Assembly: GCA_016876015.1 (NCBI GenBank)
Contig: VGOD01000018.1
Coordinates: forward strand, 1 to 47,656
DNA length: 47,656 bases
From: Chloroflexota bacterium
GTDB lineage: Bacteria > Chloroflexota > Anaerolineae > CG2-30-64-16
Direction: 5' to 3'
Under the pieces are notes generated by a model. It worked only from the letters and a program-made list of their open reading frames with translations, was not told the origin of the DNA and searched no databases. The translations under genes were made by a program, and so were the position numbers. Positions 1 through 8,691 of the stretch are shown one piece after another (the first letter of the stretch is position 1; each line of letters begins with the position of its first letter).

Positions 1-700
1 CTGATACGATAGGGGCATCTATGAGCTCCTCTGAAGAGCAACGCGCGTATCTTCTCAATTTGTAGGGGCGCACCCTCGCGGTCGCCCCGGTGGGCAGGCG
101 CAAGGCCGTGCCCCTACCCCGGATTATTGAGAAGATACCAACGCGCATATCTTCCACAAACAGAGCCAGCGAGCGGTCGTTCTTGGCCGCCCGGTAGAGA
201 TCCATAGCCGCGACGAGCTCTTGCGCGAATTCGATGCCGCCCAGAGTCGGGATCTGACCAGCATCACGAATACCCTTGACAAGCAATGACCTGTATACGT
301 CACGGCCGCACTTCTGTCGTCCAAGCGTCGGCTGGCTGCCGACTACTTCATGGAAGGAGACCGGATCGGCCAGGAACCAGCGTTCGATGTGCGGGTCGGG
401 GCAGGCGATCACGGACTGCTGTTCCAGGGGGCCGGTCAGGTGCTTTTCGATCTCCTTGAGGGCCTCGCTGAGACGCAAGCAGTTGGCATCAATGGCTACC
501 ACACAAAGGTCGGGCGTTGAGACGCCGCCTTTCTCCACGAGACGGCGATAGCTGTCCAATTCATCAAGGGCGCGGCCATGGCCGCCGCGAGCCGCCCGGA
601 GACGAAGCCTGACCTGCCGCGTTTCTTCTTGGGCCAGCCTATCGATCAACGCTTTCCGGAACTCTTCGTGCGCGCGATCCTCTGCGCTTTGGCACAGCAT
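1..700 (-). CDS. TOPRIM-like hypothetical protein, 3' end altered by an inserted element
   Basis: The leftward frame is open from an ATG at 698-700 to the window edge. It begins MLCQSAEDRAHEEF and continues through LCVVAIDAN, PDPHIERWFLADP, GGIEFAQELVAAMD and KNDRSLALFVEDMR. This pattern resembles uncharacterised TOPRIM-like/DUF4276-type proteins often encoded beside AAA ATPases of the OLD/RloA kind. No ATPase gene is visible here and the family name is from memory. An in-frame stop lies upstream at 773-775, so the ATG at 700 is the only good start. Near the C-terminus a 92-bp inverted-repeat element (47-138) with its 8-bp duplication shifts the frame. Without it the protein would end RVALQRSS at a TAG at 19-21. 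With it the frame reads through the element and off the window. Confidence 0.6.
   Translation of the reverse strand, partial: MLCQSAEDRAHEEFRKALIDRLAQEETRQVRLRLRAARGGHGRALDELDSYRRLVEKGGVSTPDLCVVAIDANCLRLSEALKEIEKHLTGPLEQQSVIACPDPHIERWFLADPVSFHEVVGSQPTLGRQKCGRDVYRSLLVKGIRDAGQIPTLGGIEFAQELVAAMDLYRAAKNDRSLALFVEDMRVGIFSIIRGRGTALRLPTGATARVRPYKLRRYARCSSEELIDAPIVS
47..138. mobile_element. MITE-like element, copy 1 (92 bp, 8-bp target duplication)
   Basis: The ends are a perfect 13-bp inverted repeat, GTATCTTCTCAAT at 47-59 and its complement at 126-138. The element is flanked by the direct repeat CAACGCGC at 39-46 and 139-146, which is a target-site duplication. The interior is a GC-rich partial hairpin (TAGGGGC near one end, GCCCCTA near the other) with no room for a transposase. 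It lies in the last codons of the leftward TOPRIM-like gene. Copy 2 at 6288-6390 shares its ends. The mobilising transposase family cannot be named from this window. Confidence 0.85.
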
Positions 701-772
701 GGCCGCGTGGACGCGATCCAGCGTGATCGCGCCGCGGCGGTCTTGCAGCGCACTGAGCGTCTGGATGGGAGA

Positions 773-840
773 TCAGATTCGGATTATCCCCCACTTATCC
801 CACTTTATCCCACATTCATCCCTCGCCGGCCCACGGAGGG
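773..840. repeat. Short tandem repeat between mfd and the TOPRIM-like gene
   Basis: The stretch around 785-825 holds three or four imperfect copies of a roughly 10-bp unit containing TATCCCA (GTGGGATAA on the minus strand). It fills part of the gap after the mfd stop codon. No promoter or hairpin could be assigned to it. Confidence 0.4.
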
Positions 841-841
841 G

Positions 842-3800
842 TCAGGGCTGGAGCGCCTCCAGCGTTTTGAGGAGGTCTCGCCGCCAGCCGTCGTCGCGCT
901 GCTCCAGCCAGATGGCGCGGCGGGCCACGCGGCCGGGGACGCCCTGGCCGGCAAGCTGCGCCTGCAGCCGGCCGCGATCCAGCTCTTCCAACCGCGCGCA
1001 CTTGATGAGGAACTGCCCCTCTTCCTGGCCAATGGACTCGATGCCCGCATTGATGGCCAGCACTTTGACGCGCACGATGTAAAGCAGGTTCTCGATCGCT
1101 TCCGGCAGGGGGCCGAAGCGGTCGGTGAACTCCTGGGCCAACTCATTGATCGCTTCGAGCGTGGTCAGGCCGGCCAGACGGCGGTAGAGCTGCAAACGCA
1201 GGGCCGCGTCTGGCACATAGCCATCGGGGATGCGCGCCGGCAGGTTCAGGTCAAGCTGCACGGCGGGGGCCAGCGGCTCTTCGAGAAGGTTGCGCCGCGA
1301 GTCGGCGGCTTCGCCAACCTCCTGCAGCCCGTGGCCTGCCGGCCTTCGCCCATCCCCTTTTGTCAAACCAGTGCGCGCATCCTGAACCGCCTGCGCCAAC
1401 AGCCGGGTGTAGAGATCGAACCCCACGGCCACGATGTGACCGTGCTGCCGCGCGCCGAGCAGCTCGCCCGCGCCGCGGATTTCGAGGTCGTGCATCGCGA
1501 TGCGAAAGCCCGCGCCCAACTCGCTGGCCTCCTGGATCGCCTCCAAACGGCGGCGGGCATCCTCGGTCAGCGTCTTGAACTTATCCACCAGCAGGTAGGC
1601 GTAGGCGCGCGCCGCCGACCGCCCCACGCGACCGCGCAACTGGTAGAGCTGCGCCAGACCGAACTGATCTGCGCGATTGATGATGATCGTGTTGGCGTTG
1701 GGAATGTCCAGCCCGCTCTCGATGATGCTGGTGCAGACCAGCACGTCGTACTCGCCCTCGGCGAAGGCCAGCATCACCTTCGAGAGCTCGCGTTCCGGCA
1801 TCTGGCCGTGACCGATGGCGATACGCGCCTCCGGCGCGATCCTCTGCACCCGCGCGGCCATCTGCTCGATGCCCTGGACGCGGTTGTGCACGAAATAGGT
1901 CTGCCCGTTGCGATCCATCTCCCGCAAGATCGCCTGGTGGACCAGAGCCTCGTCGTAGTCTCCCACGAACGTCTTGACCGGCAGGCGCTCCTCGGGCGGC
2001 GTCTCGATCGTGCTGAGGTCGCGCACACCGGTAAGGCTCATGTGCAGTGTGCGCGGAATGGGCGTCGCGGTGAGGGTCAGGACATCCACCTCGGTGCGCA
2101 GTTGTTTGATGCGCTCCTTGTGCGCCACGCCGAAACGCTGCTCCTCGTCCACGATCAGCAAGCCCAAATCCCGGAAGCCAACGTCGCTGCTCAGCAGCCG
2201 ATGCGTGCCGATGACCAGGTCTACGCCGCCGCTGGCCAGCCCTGAAAGCACACGGTCTTGTTGCGCGGGCGTTTGGAAGCGGGAGAGCATGGCCACGTTG
2301 ACCGGGAAAGCGGACAATCGTCGCGTGAAGTTGGTGTAGTGCTGTTGGCACAGCACGGTCGTCGGCGTGAGCACCGCGACCTGCTTGCCGTCCATGATCG
2401 CTTTGAACGCCGCGCGCAGCGCGACCTCGGTCTTGCCGTAGCCCACATCGCCGCAGATCAGGCGATCCATCGGCCGCGCCTGTTCCATGTCGTGCTTGAC
2501 CGCCTCGATGGCCACCAACTGATCCTCGGTCTCGACGTAGGGGAAGCTGGACTCCAGCTCTTGCTGCCAGGGCGCATCTGGGCTGAAGGCGTGCCCTTGG
2601 ACTACCTCGCGCGCGGCGTAGAGCTCCAACAGGTCTTCGGCGATGTCAGCCACGGCGCGTTTGGCGCGCTCCTTCACGTGCTCCCAGTCGGTGGTCCCTA
2701 ATCGGTGCAAGGCAGGCCCGCCATCGCCCACGCCCACGTAGCGCGCCAGCCGGTCAGCCTGGTGCACCGGGACGTAGAGCTGATCGTTCTGCGCGTACTC
2801 TACCTGCAGATACTCGCGCTCGACGCCGTCCAGGGCCAGCTTCACCAGGCCCAGGAACCTGCCGATGCCGTGCTCCAGATGCACGACGAGATCGCCAGGC
2901 TGCACATCGGCGAAGAACACCTCGGGCGAGAGACCGCGTGTGCGCTGCGGTCGCCGGGGCCTGGGCTTGGCCCAGCCGAACAACTCGGCATCGGTGAGAA
3001 ACCGGAGTATCGCCGATTGCGGACGGTGGACAACCTGCCCCGTTGTTCCGGGCATTGCAGATTCATGCGCCTCAGATGCTTCGGATTCCGAGACCAGATT
3101 CAATCCCAAATCCGCAATCCGAAATCCACAATCGAGCACCCATCCTTCATCCATCACCCCCTGCACCAGTGTCAGGCCGGCCGGGGGGGGGGTGGTCAGG
3201 TTGTCGAACGGCGCCACCGCAGGGCGCGCCTCGCCAAAGAGGTCCGCCAATCGCGGGGCCTGGCGGCTCACCAGAATGATCGTCTCGCCCGCGTGCAGAC
3301 CACGCTCCACCTCGGTGACGATAGTGCGCACCTGGCCGCCGTAGCGTGGGCCGGCGCGGAAGGCGCGCGCCAGCGGGGTATCCACAGAGGTCGCCCAGCC
3401 ATCGAGAGCCGCGTTGCCCAACGACAGGACGCGGCCTCTCGCTGCCGGCGTGAGAGGTCGAGAGGCGCCGCTGTGCGCATCATCGGGGGCAGGGCCGCGT
3501 GCGCCGTTCGTCCCCGCGATCCGTTCCCGGAGGACTTGCCGCGGCAAATAGGGCGGAGCTATCCCCACCGGAAGATCGCCGGCTGCGGACAAGTCGCGGC
3601 CCAGTTGCTCGGCCTGCCCCTCCAGATTGGCCAGCGCCGGCAGCAGCTCGGCCGCATCATCGAGCAGCAACAGGCAGGAGCGCGGCGCATAGTCCAGCAG
3701 GCAGGCGGGTTGCGAGTAGAGATACGGGATCCACCACTCCAGGTTGCGAAAGCCGCTGCCCGCCAACAAACTGCTGATCTCCCGCTCGTACTCGATGCGC

Positions 3801-4615
3801 GCCGGCGGGTGGCAGGGGGTTAGATCGAGGCCGCGCAGTCGTTCCACCATGCGCTCGCCCATCTTGGGCAGCGCCTCGCTTGCGGGTCCGATCCACGTCT
3901 GCTGGATGCGGTTGAGGGTGCGCTGCGTCGAGGGATCGAACACGCGCAGGCTGTCAATTTCATCGCCGAACAGCTCGATGCGCACCGGCTTGCGCAGGTT
4001 GGGCGGCCAGACATCCACGATCCCACCTCGCCGGCTGAACATGCCGGGCAGATCCACCACGGCCGCGCTCTCGTAGCCCAGCCCCACCCACAGCGCCAGC
4101 ATCTTGTTCATGTCGAAAAGCTGGCTCTGGCGAATGGATCGCAGCCCCGCGCGCAGCTCGCGCGGGGGCAACGTCGCGTGCATGAGCGCACGGGCAGAGG
4201 CAATGACGATCGGAACTTTCTGATCGGTGATTTCGGATTGCAGATCGCCGCCCGCGGCCTCGTCGCGCCACGTCAGCAGGCTGACCAGGGTCTCCAGCCG
4301 GCGCTGCCGCGTCTCGGGCGCCCAGGGGATGCGCTCATAGGGCAATGCATCGGGATCGGCGAAGGCGTGAACAGGGTAGGGATCGGGGAGCCAGATGCGC
4401 AGCTCGTCCACCCACTGCCGCGCACGTTGGGTGCGTGCGGTGAGAACGATGAGCGGCCGTTGCAGGTCGCGCGCCAGCAGCGCCGCCAAATAGGGGCGAG
4501 CGGCGTGATAGATGCCGAGTGGCTCGGTCAGTATGGCTTCGGCCTTCAGCGCGGCGAGCAGATCGCGATACGCCGGCGCAGCCCGGCCGATCTCCAGGAG
4601 CCCGTCGAGTTTCAT
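842..4615 (-). CDS. mfd: Transcription-repair coupling factor Mfd
   Basis: Mfd is the ATP-dependent translocase that removes RNA polymerase stalled at lesions and recruits UvrA. The 1257-residue length fits the family. In order, the sequence shows a UvrB-like N-terminal part, the RNA-polymerase-interacting domain ([14 protein letters not shown], about residue 580) and Walker [10 protein letters not shown] with Lys728. The DEEQ box with Asp823, the [13 protein letters not shown] motif and a C-terminal TRCF domain follow. The ATG at 4613-4615 gives MKLDGLL and overlaps the pth stop as ATGA, which suggests translational coupling. Two regions (about residues 123-132 and 488-538) look like insertions and carry heptamer-repeat DNA (4222-4249 and 3101-3135). 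The helicase motifs are intact. Confidence 0.97.
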   Translation of the reverse strand: MKLDGLLEIGRAAPAYRDLLAALKAEAILTEPLGIYHAARPYLAALLARDLQRPLIVLTARTQRARQWVDELRIWLPDPYPVHAFADPDALPYERIPWAPETRQRRLETLVSLLTWRDEAAGGDLQSEITDQKVPIVIASARALMHATLPPRELRAGLRSIRQSQLFDMNKMLALWVGLGYESAAVVDLPGMFSRRGGIVDVWPPNLRKPVRIELFGDEIDSLRVFDPSTQRTLNRIQQTWIGPASEALPKMGERMVERLRGLDLTPCHPPARIEYEREISSLLAGSGFRNLEWWIPYLYSQPACLLDYAPRSCLLLLDDAAELLPALANLEGQAEQLGRDLSAAGDLPVGIAPPYLPRQVLRERIAGTNGARGPAPDDAHSGASRPLTPAARGRVLSLGNAALDGWATSVDTPLARAFRAGPRYGGQVRTIVTEVERGLHAGETIILVSRQAPRLADLFGEARPAVAPFDNLTTPPPAGLTLVQGVMDEGWVLDCGFRIADLGLNLVSESEASEAHESAMPGTTGQVVHRPQSAILRFLTDAELFGWAKPRPRRPQRTRGLSPEVFFADVQPGDLVVHLEHGIGRFLGLVKLALDGVEREYLQVEYAQNDQLYVPVHQADRLARYVGVGDGGPALHRLGTTDWEHVKERAKRAVADIAEDLLELYAAREVVQGHAFSPDAPWQQELESSFPYVETEDQLVAIEAVKHDMEQARPMDRLICGDVGYGKTEVALRAAFKAIMDGKQVAVLTPTTVLCQQHYTNFTRRLSAFPVNVAMLSRFQTPAQQDRVLSGLASGGVDLVIGTHRLLSSDVGFRDLGLLIVDEEQRFGVAHKERIKQLRTEVDVLTLTATPIPRTLHMSLTGVRDLSTIETPPEERLPVKTFVGDYDEALVHQAILREMDRNGQTYFVHNRVQGIEQMAARVQRIAPEARIAIGHGQMPERELSKVMLAFAEGEYDVLVCTSIIESGLDIPNANTIIINRADQFGLAQLYQLRGRVGRSAARAYAYLLVDKFKTLTEDARRRLEAIQEASELGAGFRIAMHDLEIRGAGELLGARQHGHIVAVGFDLYTRLLAQAVQDARTGLTKGDGRRPAGHGLQEVGEAADSRRNLLEEPLAPAVQLDLNLPARIPDGYVPDAALRLQLYRRLAGLTTLEAINELAQEFTDRFGPLPEAIENLLYIVRVKVLAINAGIESIGQEEGQFLIKCARLEELDRGRLQAQLAGQGVPGRVARRAIWLEQRDDGWRRDLLKTLEALQP
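3101..3135 (+). repeat. Heptamer tandem tract inside mfd (5 units)
   Basis: Five consecutive 7-bp units (CAATCCC, AAATCCG, CAATCCG, AAATCCA, CAATCGA) lie in the region encoding an extra segment of Mfd around residue 494-505. The surrounding peptide, between the UvrB-like part and the polymerase-interacting domain, is longer than expected for Mfd. It ends at the conserved LTDAELFGW. The tract therefore appears to be part of an in-frame insertion. Confidence 0.7.
4222..4249 (+). repeat. Second heptamer tract inside mfd (4 units, opposite orientation)
   Basis: Four 7-bp units (GATCGGT, GATTTCG, GATTGCA, GATCGCC) encode the LQSEITDQ part of Mfd, just before the conserved [10 protein letters not shown] strand. 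The unit is the complement-orientation relative of the one at 3101-3135. Confidence 0.6.
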
Positions 4616-5253
4616 GATCCTGCGTTGAACTGATTCATGGCCGCAGTGATGCCCTGGGCCAACCATACCTCGATAGCTTCGACGACGTGCGGCCGGACAA
4701 AAGCCATCTCGGCCTCTTGGTCAGCCGAAAAAGGCTGGAGCACATAGGCGGCGGGGTCCATCTGGCCAGGCGGCCGGCCGATGCCCACGCGTACGCGCGG
4801 AAACTCCGCGGCGCCCAGGCTCTGAATGATGGACTTGACCCCTTTCTGGCCGCTCGAGCCGCCGCCTGGCCGCAGGCGGATGCGCCCCACCGGCAGATCC
4901 AGGTCGTCGAAGATTACCAGAAGATCGGCCGGCGCGACCTTGTAGAACTTGGCCAGCGGCCCCACAGCCTCGCCGCTGGCGTTCATATAGGTCAGCGGCT
5001 TGACCAGCAGCACGCGGCCGGACCAACCGGCCGGCAACTGCACGCGGCCCAGCGCCGTGCGCGCGCGTTTCTGCACCTTGTCGAACTTGAGGCCGTGCCG
5101 CGCGGCGAACAGATCGGCCGCCTGAAAGCCAACGTTGTGCCGGTTGGCCGCATGTTCGGCGCCGGGGTTGCCCAACCCGACGATCATCTTCAGCGGCCCC
5201 GTCGCCTCGTCGCCCGCCGCCCGTCTGCCCAGCAAAGACCGCACGAAATCCAT
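4612..5253 (-). CDS. pth: Peptidyl-tRNA hydrolase
   Basis: Pth releases peptides from peptidyl-tRNAs dropped by the ribosome. The 213-residue product shows IVGLGNPG, the catalytic His in NRHNVGF, the YMNASG substrate-binding Asn, and [18 protein letters not shown] with the conserved Asp. The usual GGHNG segment is SSGQKG, a known variant. The start at 5251-5253 (MDFVRSLLG) is chosen for a GAGGG motif 5 nt upstream. It gives a charged 22-residue extension before the core, as in some relatives; a GTG at 5299-5301 is less likely. The gene lies between the upstream secreted-protein gene and mfd, which it overlaps by 4 bp, and so probably belongs to one transcript. Confidence 0.96.
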   Translation of the reverse strand: MDFVRSLLGRRAAGDEATGPLKMIVGLGNPGAEHAANRHNVGFQAADLFAARHGLKFDKVQKRARTALGRVQLPAGWSGRVLLVKPLTYMNASGEAVGPLAKFYKVAPADLLVIFDDLDLPVGRIRLRPGGGSSGQKGVKSIIQSLGAAEFPRVRVGIGRPPGQMDPAAYVLQPFSADQEAEMAFVRPHVVEAIEVWLAQGITAAMNQFNAGS

Positions 5254-5265
5254 CACACCCTCACC

Positions 5266-5300
5266 CGCCTGACGCCTGACGTTCGACGCCCCACGCCTCA
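5266..5300 (+). repeat. Heptamer tandem tract at the pth 5' end (5 units)
   Basis: The units CGCCTGA, CGCCTGA, CGTTCGA, CGCCCCA and CGCCTCA follow without interruption in the gap before pth and supply the stop codon of the upstream gene (5298-5300). The unit shape CG-N4-A matches the tract at 21319-21353. Confidence 0.7.
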
Positions 5301-6020
5301 CGGCCTGAACTTATGCCACAGCCAGACCAACACGCCTTTCACCCCGAAAAACACGCCAACCACTGCGAATGCGGCAAGCGTGTACATGGCGGCGGTCCTG
5401 GCGGCCTCGAGCAACCTTTTGCCGCTGAAGATCTGTTCCACCACGGTCGCGGCCGGCGCAGACGCACCGCCTGGCAGGATGGGCGTGGCCTGGACTTGCG
5501 ATGTCGCGGTGGCGGTCGGCCGCAGCAGTTGCACCGTGGGAACCGCGATCGTGGGTGAAGGCGGCAACGGCGTCGGCGGCGTAGACGGCGTATTGGTCAC
5601 TGACGGCGTCGGCGTGTCTGGCAACCTGGTGTTGGCCACGGTGATGCGCCGCGGGTCGCTGTCAATGTAATTCCCATCTTGCTTCACCACGCGCACGCGC
5701 AGGCCATACGCGCCATCAGGCACTGCACGGGTATCCCAGGTTCCCAACAGCCCCAGCGGTTGCTGCTGGAAGTGCGCGTCGCCGACGAAGATCCATGACT
5801 GGTCGGACGCCACCGGCCAGCGAGCATAGTAGATCTCATAACGCTGGAATTGCGGATGCGTGGCTGAGCCGACGATCTGCACAACGCCCCGCACTGCGGC
5901 ATCCTGTTCGGGCTGTGCGATGACGGGCTTGCCTTGCTGGGCCAGCGGCGCAGCGAATACGGCTGTCGCGGCAGCCAGGGCGACGAGCGCTATCACAAAG
6001 ATGAAGAGCAACCGCTTCAT
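5298..6020 (-). CDS. Secreted membrane-anchored protein with an Ig-like domain
   Basis: This 240-residue protein is probably exported. It has an N-terminal signal peptide ([18 protein letters not shown], cleavage near FAAPLA). A beta-rich domain follows (residues about 30-130, with [14 protein letters not shown] and [18 protein letters not shown]), resembling Ig-like/Big domains of surface proteins. A Pro/Thr-rich linker (about 135-185) and one membrane segment (about 215-233, [19 protein letters not shown]) come next, with a short basic tail. The domain would thus lie outside the cell on a flexible stalk. It heads the transcript that includes pth and mfd. A promoter is visible at 6113-6141. 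The exact role is unknown. Confidence 0.85.
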   Translation of the reverse strand: MKRLLFIFVIALVALAAATAVFAAPLAQQGKPVIAQPEQDAAVRGVVQIVGSATHPQFQRYEIYYARWPVASDQSWIFVGDAHFQQQPLGLLGTWDTRAVPDGAYGLRVRVVKQDGNYIDSDPRRITVANTRLPDTPTPSVTNTPSTPPTPLPPSPTIAVPTVQLLRPTATATSQVQATPILPGGASAPAATVVEQIFSGKRLLEAARTAAMYTLAAFAVVGVFFGVKGVLVWLWHKFRP

Positions 6021-6112
6021 ACGCGTGTCATGACCTCGGAACTGGGATGTGGGCGGCGGTCGGTCGCTGCGCCGAATTCAGCGCAGCGATGACCGCGCTC
6101 TACCAAATGATC

Positions 6113-6141
6113 AGTGTAGCACACAAATGGCCATCGGGCAA
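6113..6141 (-). promoter_or_regulatory. Sigma-70-type promoter for the secreted protein-pth-mfd unit
   Basis: On the minus strand TTGCCC (6136-6141) is separated by 17 bp from TACACT (6113-6118), preceded by TGC. The predicted start is about 85 nt before the ATG at 6020. The TGC-TACACT core recurs at 14003-14010. Confidence 0.55.
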
Positions 6142-6178
6142 AACGCAGTAAAACTGTCGGAAGCCAACCGAACCACAT

Positions 6179-6207
6179 TTGACATACGTCCGCCAGACGA
6201 TTATAGT
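6179..6207 (+). promoter_or_regulatory. Strong sigma-70-type promoter reading toward the M24 gene
   Basis: TTGACA (6179-6184), a 17-bp spacer and TATAGT (6202-6207) form a near-consensus promoter. Its transcript would carry a 9-bp inverted repeat (6239-6247 with 6264-6272) and the whole inserted element at 6288-6390 before the ATG at 6413. Confidence 0.65.
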
Positions 6208-6238
6208 TTCGTGGATCGGGGAATGTGAGACCGAAAAC

Positions 6239-6272
6239 CAGACTTCCAAGCGTCCCAGACTTCGGAAGTCTG
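6239..6272. repeat. Inverted repeat in the M24 gene leader
   Basis: CAGACTTCC at 6239-6247 pairs perfectly with GGAAGTCTG at 6264-6272 around a 16-nt loop. It sits between the promoter and the inserted element and has no T-run, so it is not a classical terminator. Confidence 0.55.
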
Positions 6273-6287
6273 CCGCCCCCTCGCACA

Positions 6288-6390
6288 GTATCTTTTCAAT
6301 AAGTGGGGGCCGACGGGGGTCGCAGACCCCCTGAAAGCAGGCTCGTAGGCGGTCTGTGACCGCCGTTTCCCCGGATTATTGAGAGGATAC
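6288..6390. mobile_element. MITE-like element, copy 2 (103 bp, 8-bp target duplication)
   Basis: The ends GTATCTTTTCAATAA (6288 on) and GTATCCTCTCAATAA (reading inward from 6390) are nearly identical inverted repeats and match copy 1. The flanks CTCGCACA at 6280-6287 and 6391-6398 form an exact 8-bp duplication. The interior differs from copy 1 and has two internal dyads (GGGGTC/GACCCC and GCGGTC/GACCGC). It ends about 22 bp before the ATG at 6413, inside the probable leader and just ahead of the ribosome site AGGAG. Confidence 0.85.
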
Positions 6391-6412
6391 CTCGCACACC
6401 AGGAGCGACTTC

Positions 6413-7501
6413 ATGACCGAAATCACTGCCAAACTCGACCTGCTCCGCGGCTTGCTCGCGGTACATGACCTGGACGCCATCCTGCTCAGGCGCGTCGCCA
6501 ATTTCGCCTGGCTGACGGACGGCGCGACCGGCTACGTCAACACTGCCGCCGACTTCGGCGCGGCTTCCCTGCTGGCGACCCGCGACTGCCACTACGTTGT
6601 GACCAGCAACATCGAGGCCCCGCGGCTGGAGGCCGAAGAATCGTTGCACGCCCAGGGCTTCCGCTTCCAGGTGGAGCCCTGGCACAAATCTGGACAGGCG
6701 CTGGCCGAGCTGACGCGTGGGTTGCGGCTGGGCGCCGATGCGCCTCACCCGGCCGCCAGCGACCTGAGCGCAGACGTGAACCGCCTGCGCCTGACGTTGA
6801 CGCCTGCGGAGGGCGAGCGGTTCCGCACGGTGGGCCGCATCTGCGCCGAGGCCATGAACGCCGCGATTCGCCAGGTGCGCCCCGGCATGAGCGAATACGC
6901 CATGGCCGCCGCGCTGTCTCGCGAGACTCAGGCCCGCGGTGCGCAGCCGATCGTCCTCCTGGCCGCGGCGGATGAGCGCATCTTCCGCTTCCGCCACCCC
7001 CTGCCCACCGACAAGAGATTGGAGCGGTACGCCATACTGGTGTTGGGTGCACGCAAGTTCGGGCTGGTCGGCTCCATCTCGCGCTTGATCCACTTCGGGC
7101 CGCTGCCCGAGGAGCTGCGTCGCAAGGAACGAGCGTGCGCCCAGATAGATGCGGTCTTCATCGGTCGCACGCGGCCCGGCGCTCGCATCGCTGATATCTT
7201 CCAGGCGGCCGTCGAGACCTACGCAGCCGAAGGCTTCGCCGATGAGTGGCAGCTCCACCACCAGGGCGGCGCGGCCGGCTATCTGCCGCGCGAGTTCGTG
7301 GGCAGCCCCACTTCCGACCAGGTGGTGCAGGCCGGGCAAGCGTATGCGTGGAACCCATCTATCAGCGGCGTCAAATCAGAAGACACGATCCTGATCGGCC
7401 CGGCGGGCAACGAGATACTGACAGCGATTCCCGACTGGCCGATGATCGCGGCGACGGCCGCCGGACAGACCTGGCAGCGTCCCGCCATCCTTCAGATATG
7501 A
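6413..7501 (+). CDS. M24-fold (aminopeptidase P/creatinase-like) protein lacking metal ligands
   Basis: The 362-residue protein has the two-domain layout of Xaa-Pro aminopeptidase/creatinase: an N-terminal domain (LLAVHDLDAILLRRVANFAWLT) and a pita-bread C-terminal domain. Of the five metal ligands of active M24 peptidases, a His in HHQGG (282-283) and Glu323 in GVKSEDT remain. The paired Asp strands are replaced by a segment without acidic residues (about 204-228, ILVLGARKFGLVGSISRL). It is therefore probably not a dinuclear metallopeptidase. A creatinase-like or binding role is possible. AGGAG lies 8 nt before the ATG. It heads a run of catabolic genes with the dehydrogenase and hydrolase that follow. 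Confidence 0.8.
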   Translation: MTEITAKLDLLRGLLAVHDLDAILLRRVANFAWLTDGATGYVNTAADFGAASLLATRDCHYVVTSNIEAPRLEAEESLHAQGFRFQVEPWHKSGQALAELTRGLRLGADAPHPAASDLSADVNRLRLTLTPAEGERFRTVGRICAEAMNAAIRQVRPGMSEYAMAAALSRETQARGAQPIVLLAAADERIFRFRHPLPTDKRLERYAILVLGARKFGLVGSISRLIHFGPLPEELRRKERACAQIDAVFIGRTRPGARIADIFQAAVETYAAEGFADEWQLHHQGGAAGYLPREFVGSPTSDQVVQAGQAYAWNPSISGVKSEDTILIGPAGNEILTAIPDWPMIAATAAGQTWQRPAILQI

Positions 7502-7532
7502 GGGCTCAGCCGGCCCAACAGGAGCAATCCCG

Positions 7533-8675
7533 ATGCCTTCATCTAGCATCCCCTCGTCGCCGACCAAGACCACGGCAGGCATGACCGTCCAGGCTGCGGT
7601 CATGCCTGCAGCCGGCGCGCCGATCGAGCTGCGCGCGCTGCTGCGGCCGGCCCTCGAACCGGGCGCGATCTTGCTCGAAACGATCTACAGCGAGGTGTGT
7701 GGTACAGATGTGCACCTGCACCACGGCCACCTGGCCGGCGTGCCCTATCCCATCATCCCCGGCCATGTGAGCGTGGGCCGCGTGGCCGAGACCGGCGGCG
7801 TGGTGAATGATCTCGATGGCGCGGCGCTGCAAGGGGGCGATGTCATCACCTTTCTCGACGTGCACGAGACATGCGGCAAGTGCTGGTATTGCACGGTTGC
7901 CAAGGCGAGCACGCGTTGCCCCAGCCGGCGGGTCTATGGCATCACCTATTCGGCCGACGAAGGGCTGCTGGGCGGCTGGGCCGAGGCGATCTACCTGAAG
8001 CCGGGCGTCAAGACGCTGCGCCTGCCGGCAAACCTGCCGCCGGAACGCTTCATTGCGGCCGGCTGCGGCCTGCCAACCTCGGTTCACGCCATCGAGCGCG
8101 CCGAAATCCAGCTTGGCGACAGCGTCGTGATCCAGGGCAGCGGGCCGGTGGGACTGAACGCGGTGATCCTGGCGCAGCTTCAGGGCGCGGGCCAGGTGAT
8201 CGTCGTCGGCGCGCCTGCGCAGCGGCTGGAGGTTGCGCGAGCGTTCGGCGCTGACGAGACAGTGGACATCACGGAGCACGCCCCAGGAGGGCGCATCCGC
8301 CGCGTCAAGGAGCTCACCGGCGGTCGCGGGGCCGATGTGACGATCGAGGCCACGGGCGTCCCGGCCGCCGTGCGCGAGGGAATGCAGATGACCCGCGACG
8401 CCGGGCGTTACGTGATCGTCGGCCAATACACCGACGTGGGCGAGGTGGCGCTCAACCCGCACTGGGACATCAACCGCAAGCACCTGGAAATCCGCGGCTG
8501 TTGGGGGTCCGACTTCAGCCACTTCTACCGCGGCGTGCGGGTCGTCGCACGCTATGGCGACCGTTTCGGTTGGGAGCGGATGATCAGCGGCGAGTACCGG
8601 CTGGCCGATGCAGGCCAGGCGCTGGCCGATGTGGAGAGTCTCAAGGTGGTGAAGGCGCTGATCAGGCCGCGATAG
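7533..8675 (+). CDS. Zinc-type medium-chain alcohol/polyol dehydrogenase
   Basis: This is a 380-residue medium-chain dehydrogenase, probably oxidising a sugar alcohol or similar substrate with NAD(P). Catalytic-zinc residues Cys56 (EVCGTD) and His78 (IPGH) are present, but the usual following Glu of GHE is Val79. The structural-zinc loop CGKCWYC with a fourth Cys 8 residues on is complete. The Rossmann motif is GSGPVGLNAVILAQ, and later GGRGADVTIEATG is typical. The start has AGGAG 8 nt upstream. An alternative Met at residue 17 would remove a low-complexity Ser/Pro/Thr lead. It lies 31 bp after the M24 gene, probably in one operon. The substrate cannot be told. Confidence 0.88.
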   Translation: MPSSSIPSSPTKTTAGMTVQAAVMPAAGAPIELRALLRPALEPGAILLETIYSEVCGTDVHLHHGHLAGVPYPIIPGHVSVGRVAETGGVVNDLDGAALQGGDVITFLDVHETCGKCWYCTVAKASTRCPSRRVYGITYSADEGLLGGWAEAIYLKPGVKTLRLPANLPPERFIAAGCGLPTSVHAIERAEIQLGDSVVIQGSGPVGLNAVILAQLQGAGQVIVVGAPAQRLEVARAFGADETVDITEHAPGGRIRRVKELTGGRGADVTIEATGVPAAVREGMQMTRDAGRYVIVGQYTDVGEVALNPHWDINRKHLEIRGCWGSDFSHFYRGVRVVARYGDRFGWERMISGEYRLADAGQALADVESLKVVKALIRPR

Positions 8676-8691
8676 CAGGATGGGAGGCAAC

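Noticed and set aside
578-2245. Rightward open frame of 555 codons opposite mfd
   Set aside because: It is antisense to conserved Mfd helicase motifs. Its composition is that of a GC-rich shadow and it has no ribosome site or recognisable domain.
6017-6286. Leftward 89-codon frame ahead of the secreted-protein gene
   Set aside because: It covers promoters on both strands and ends at the real start codon, with no coding signature.
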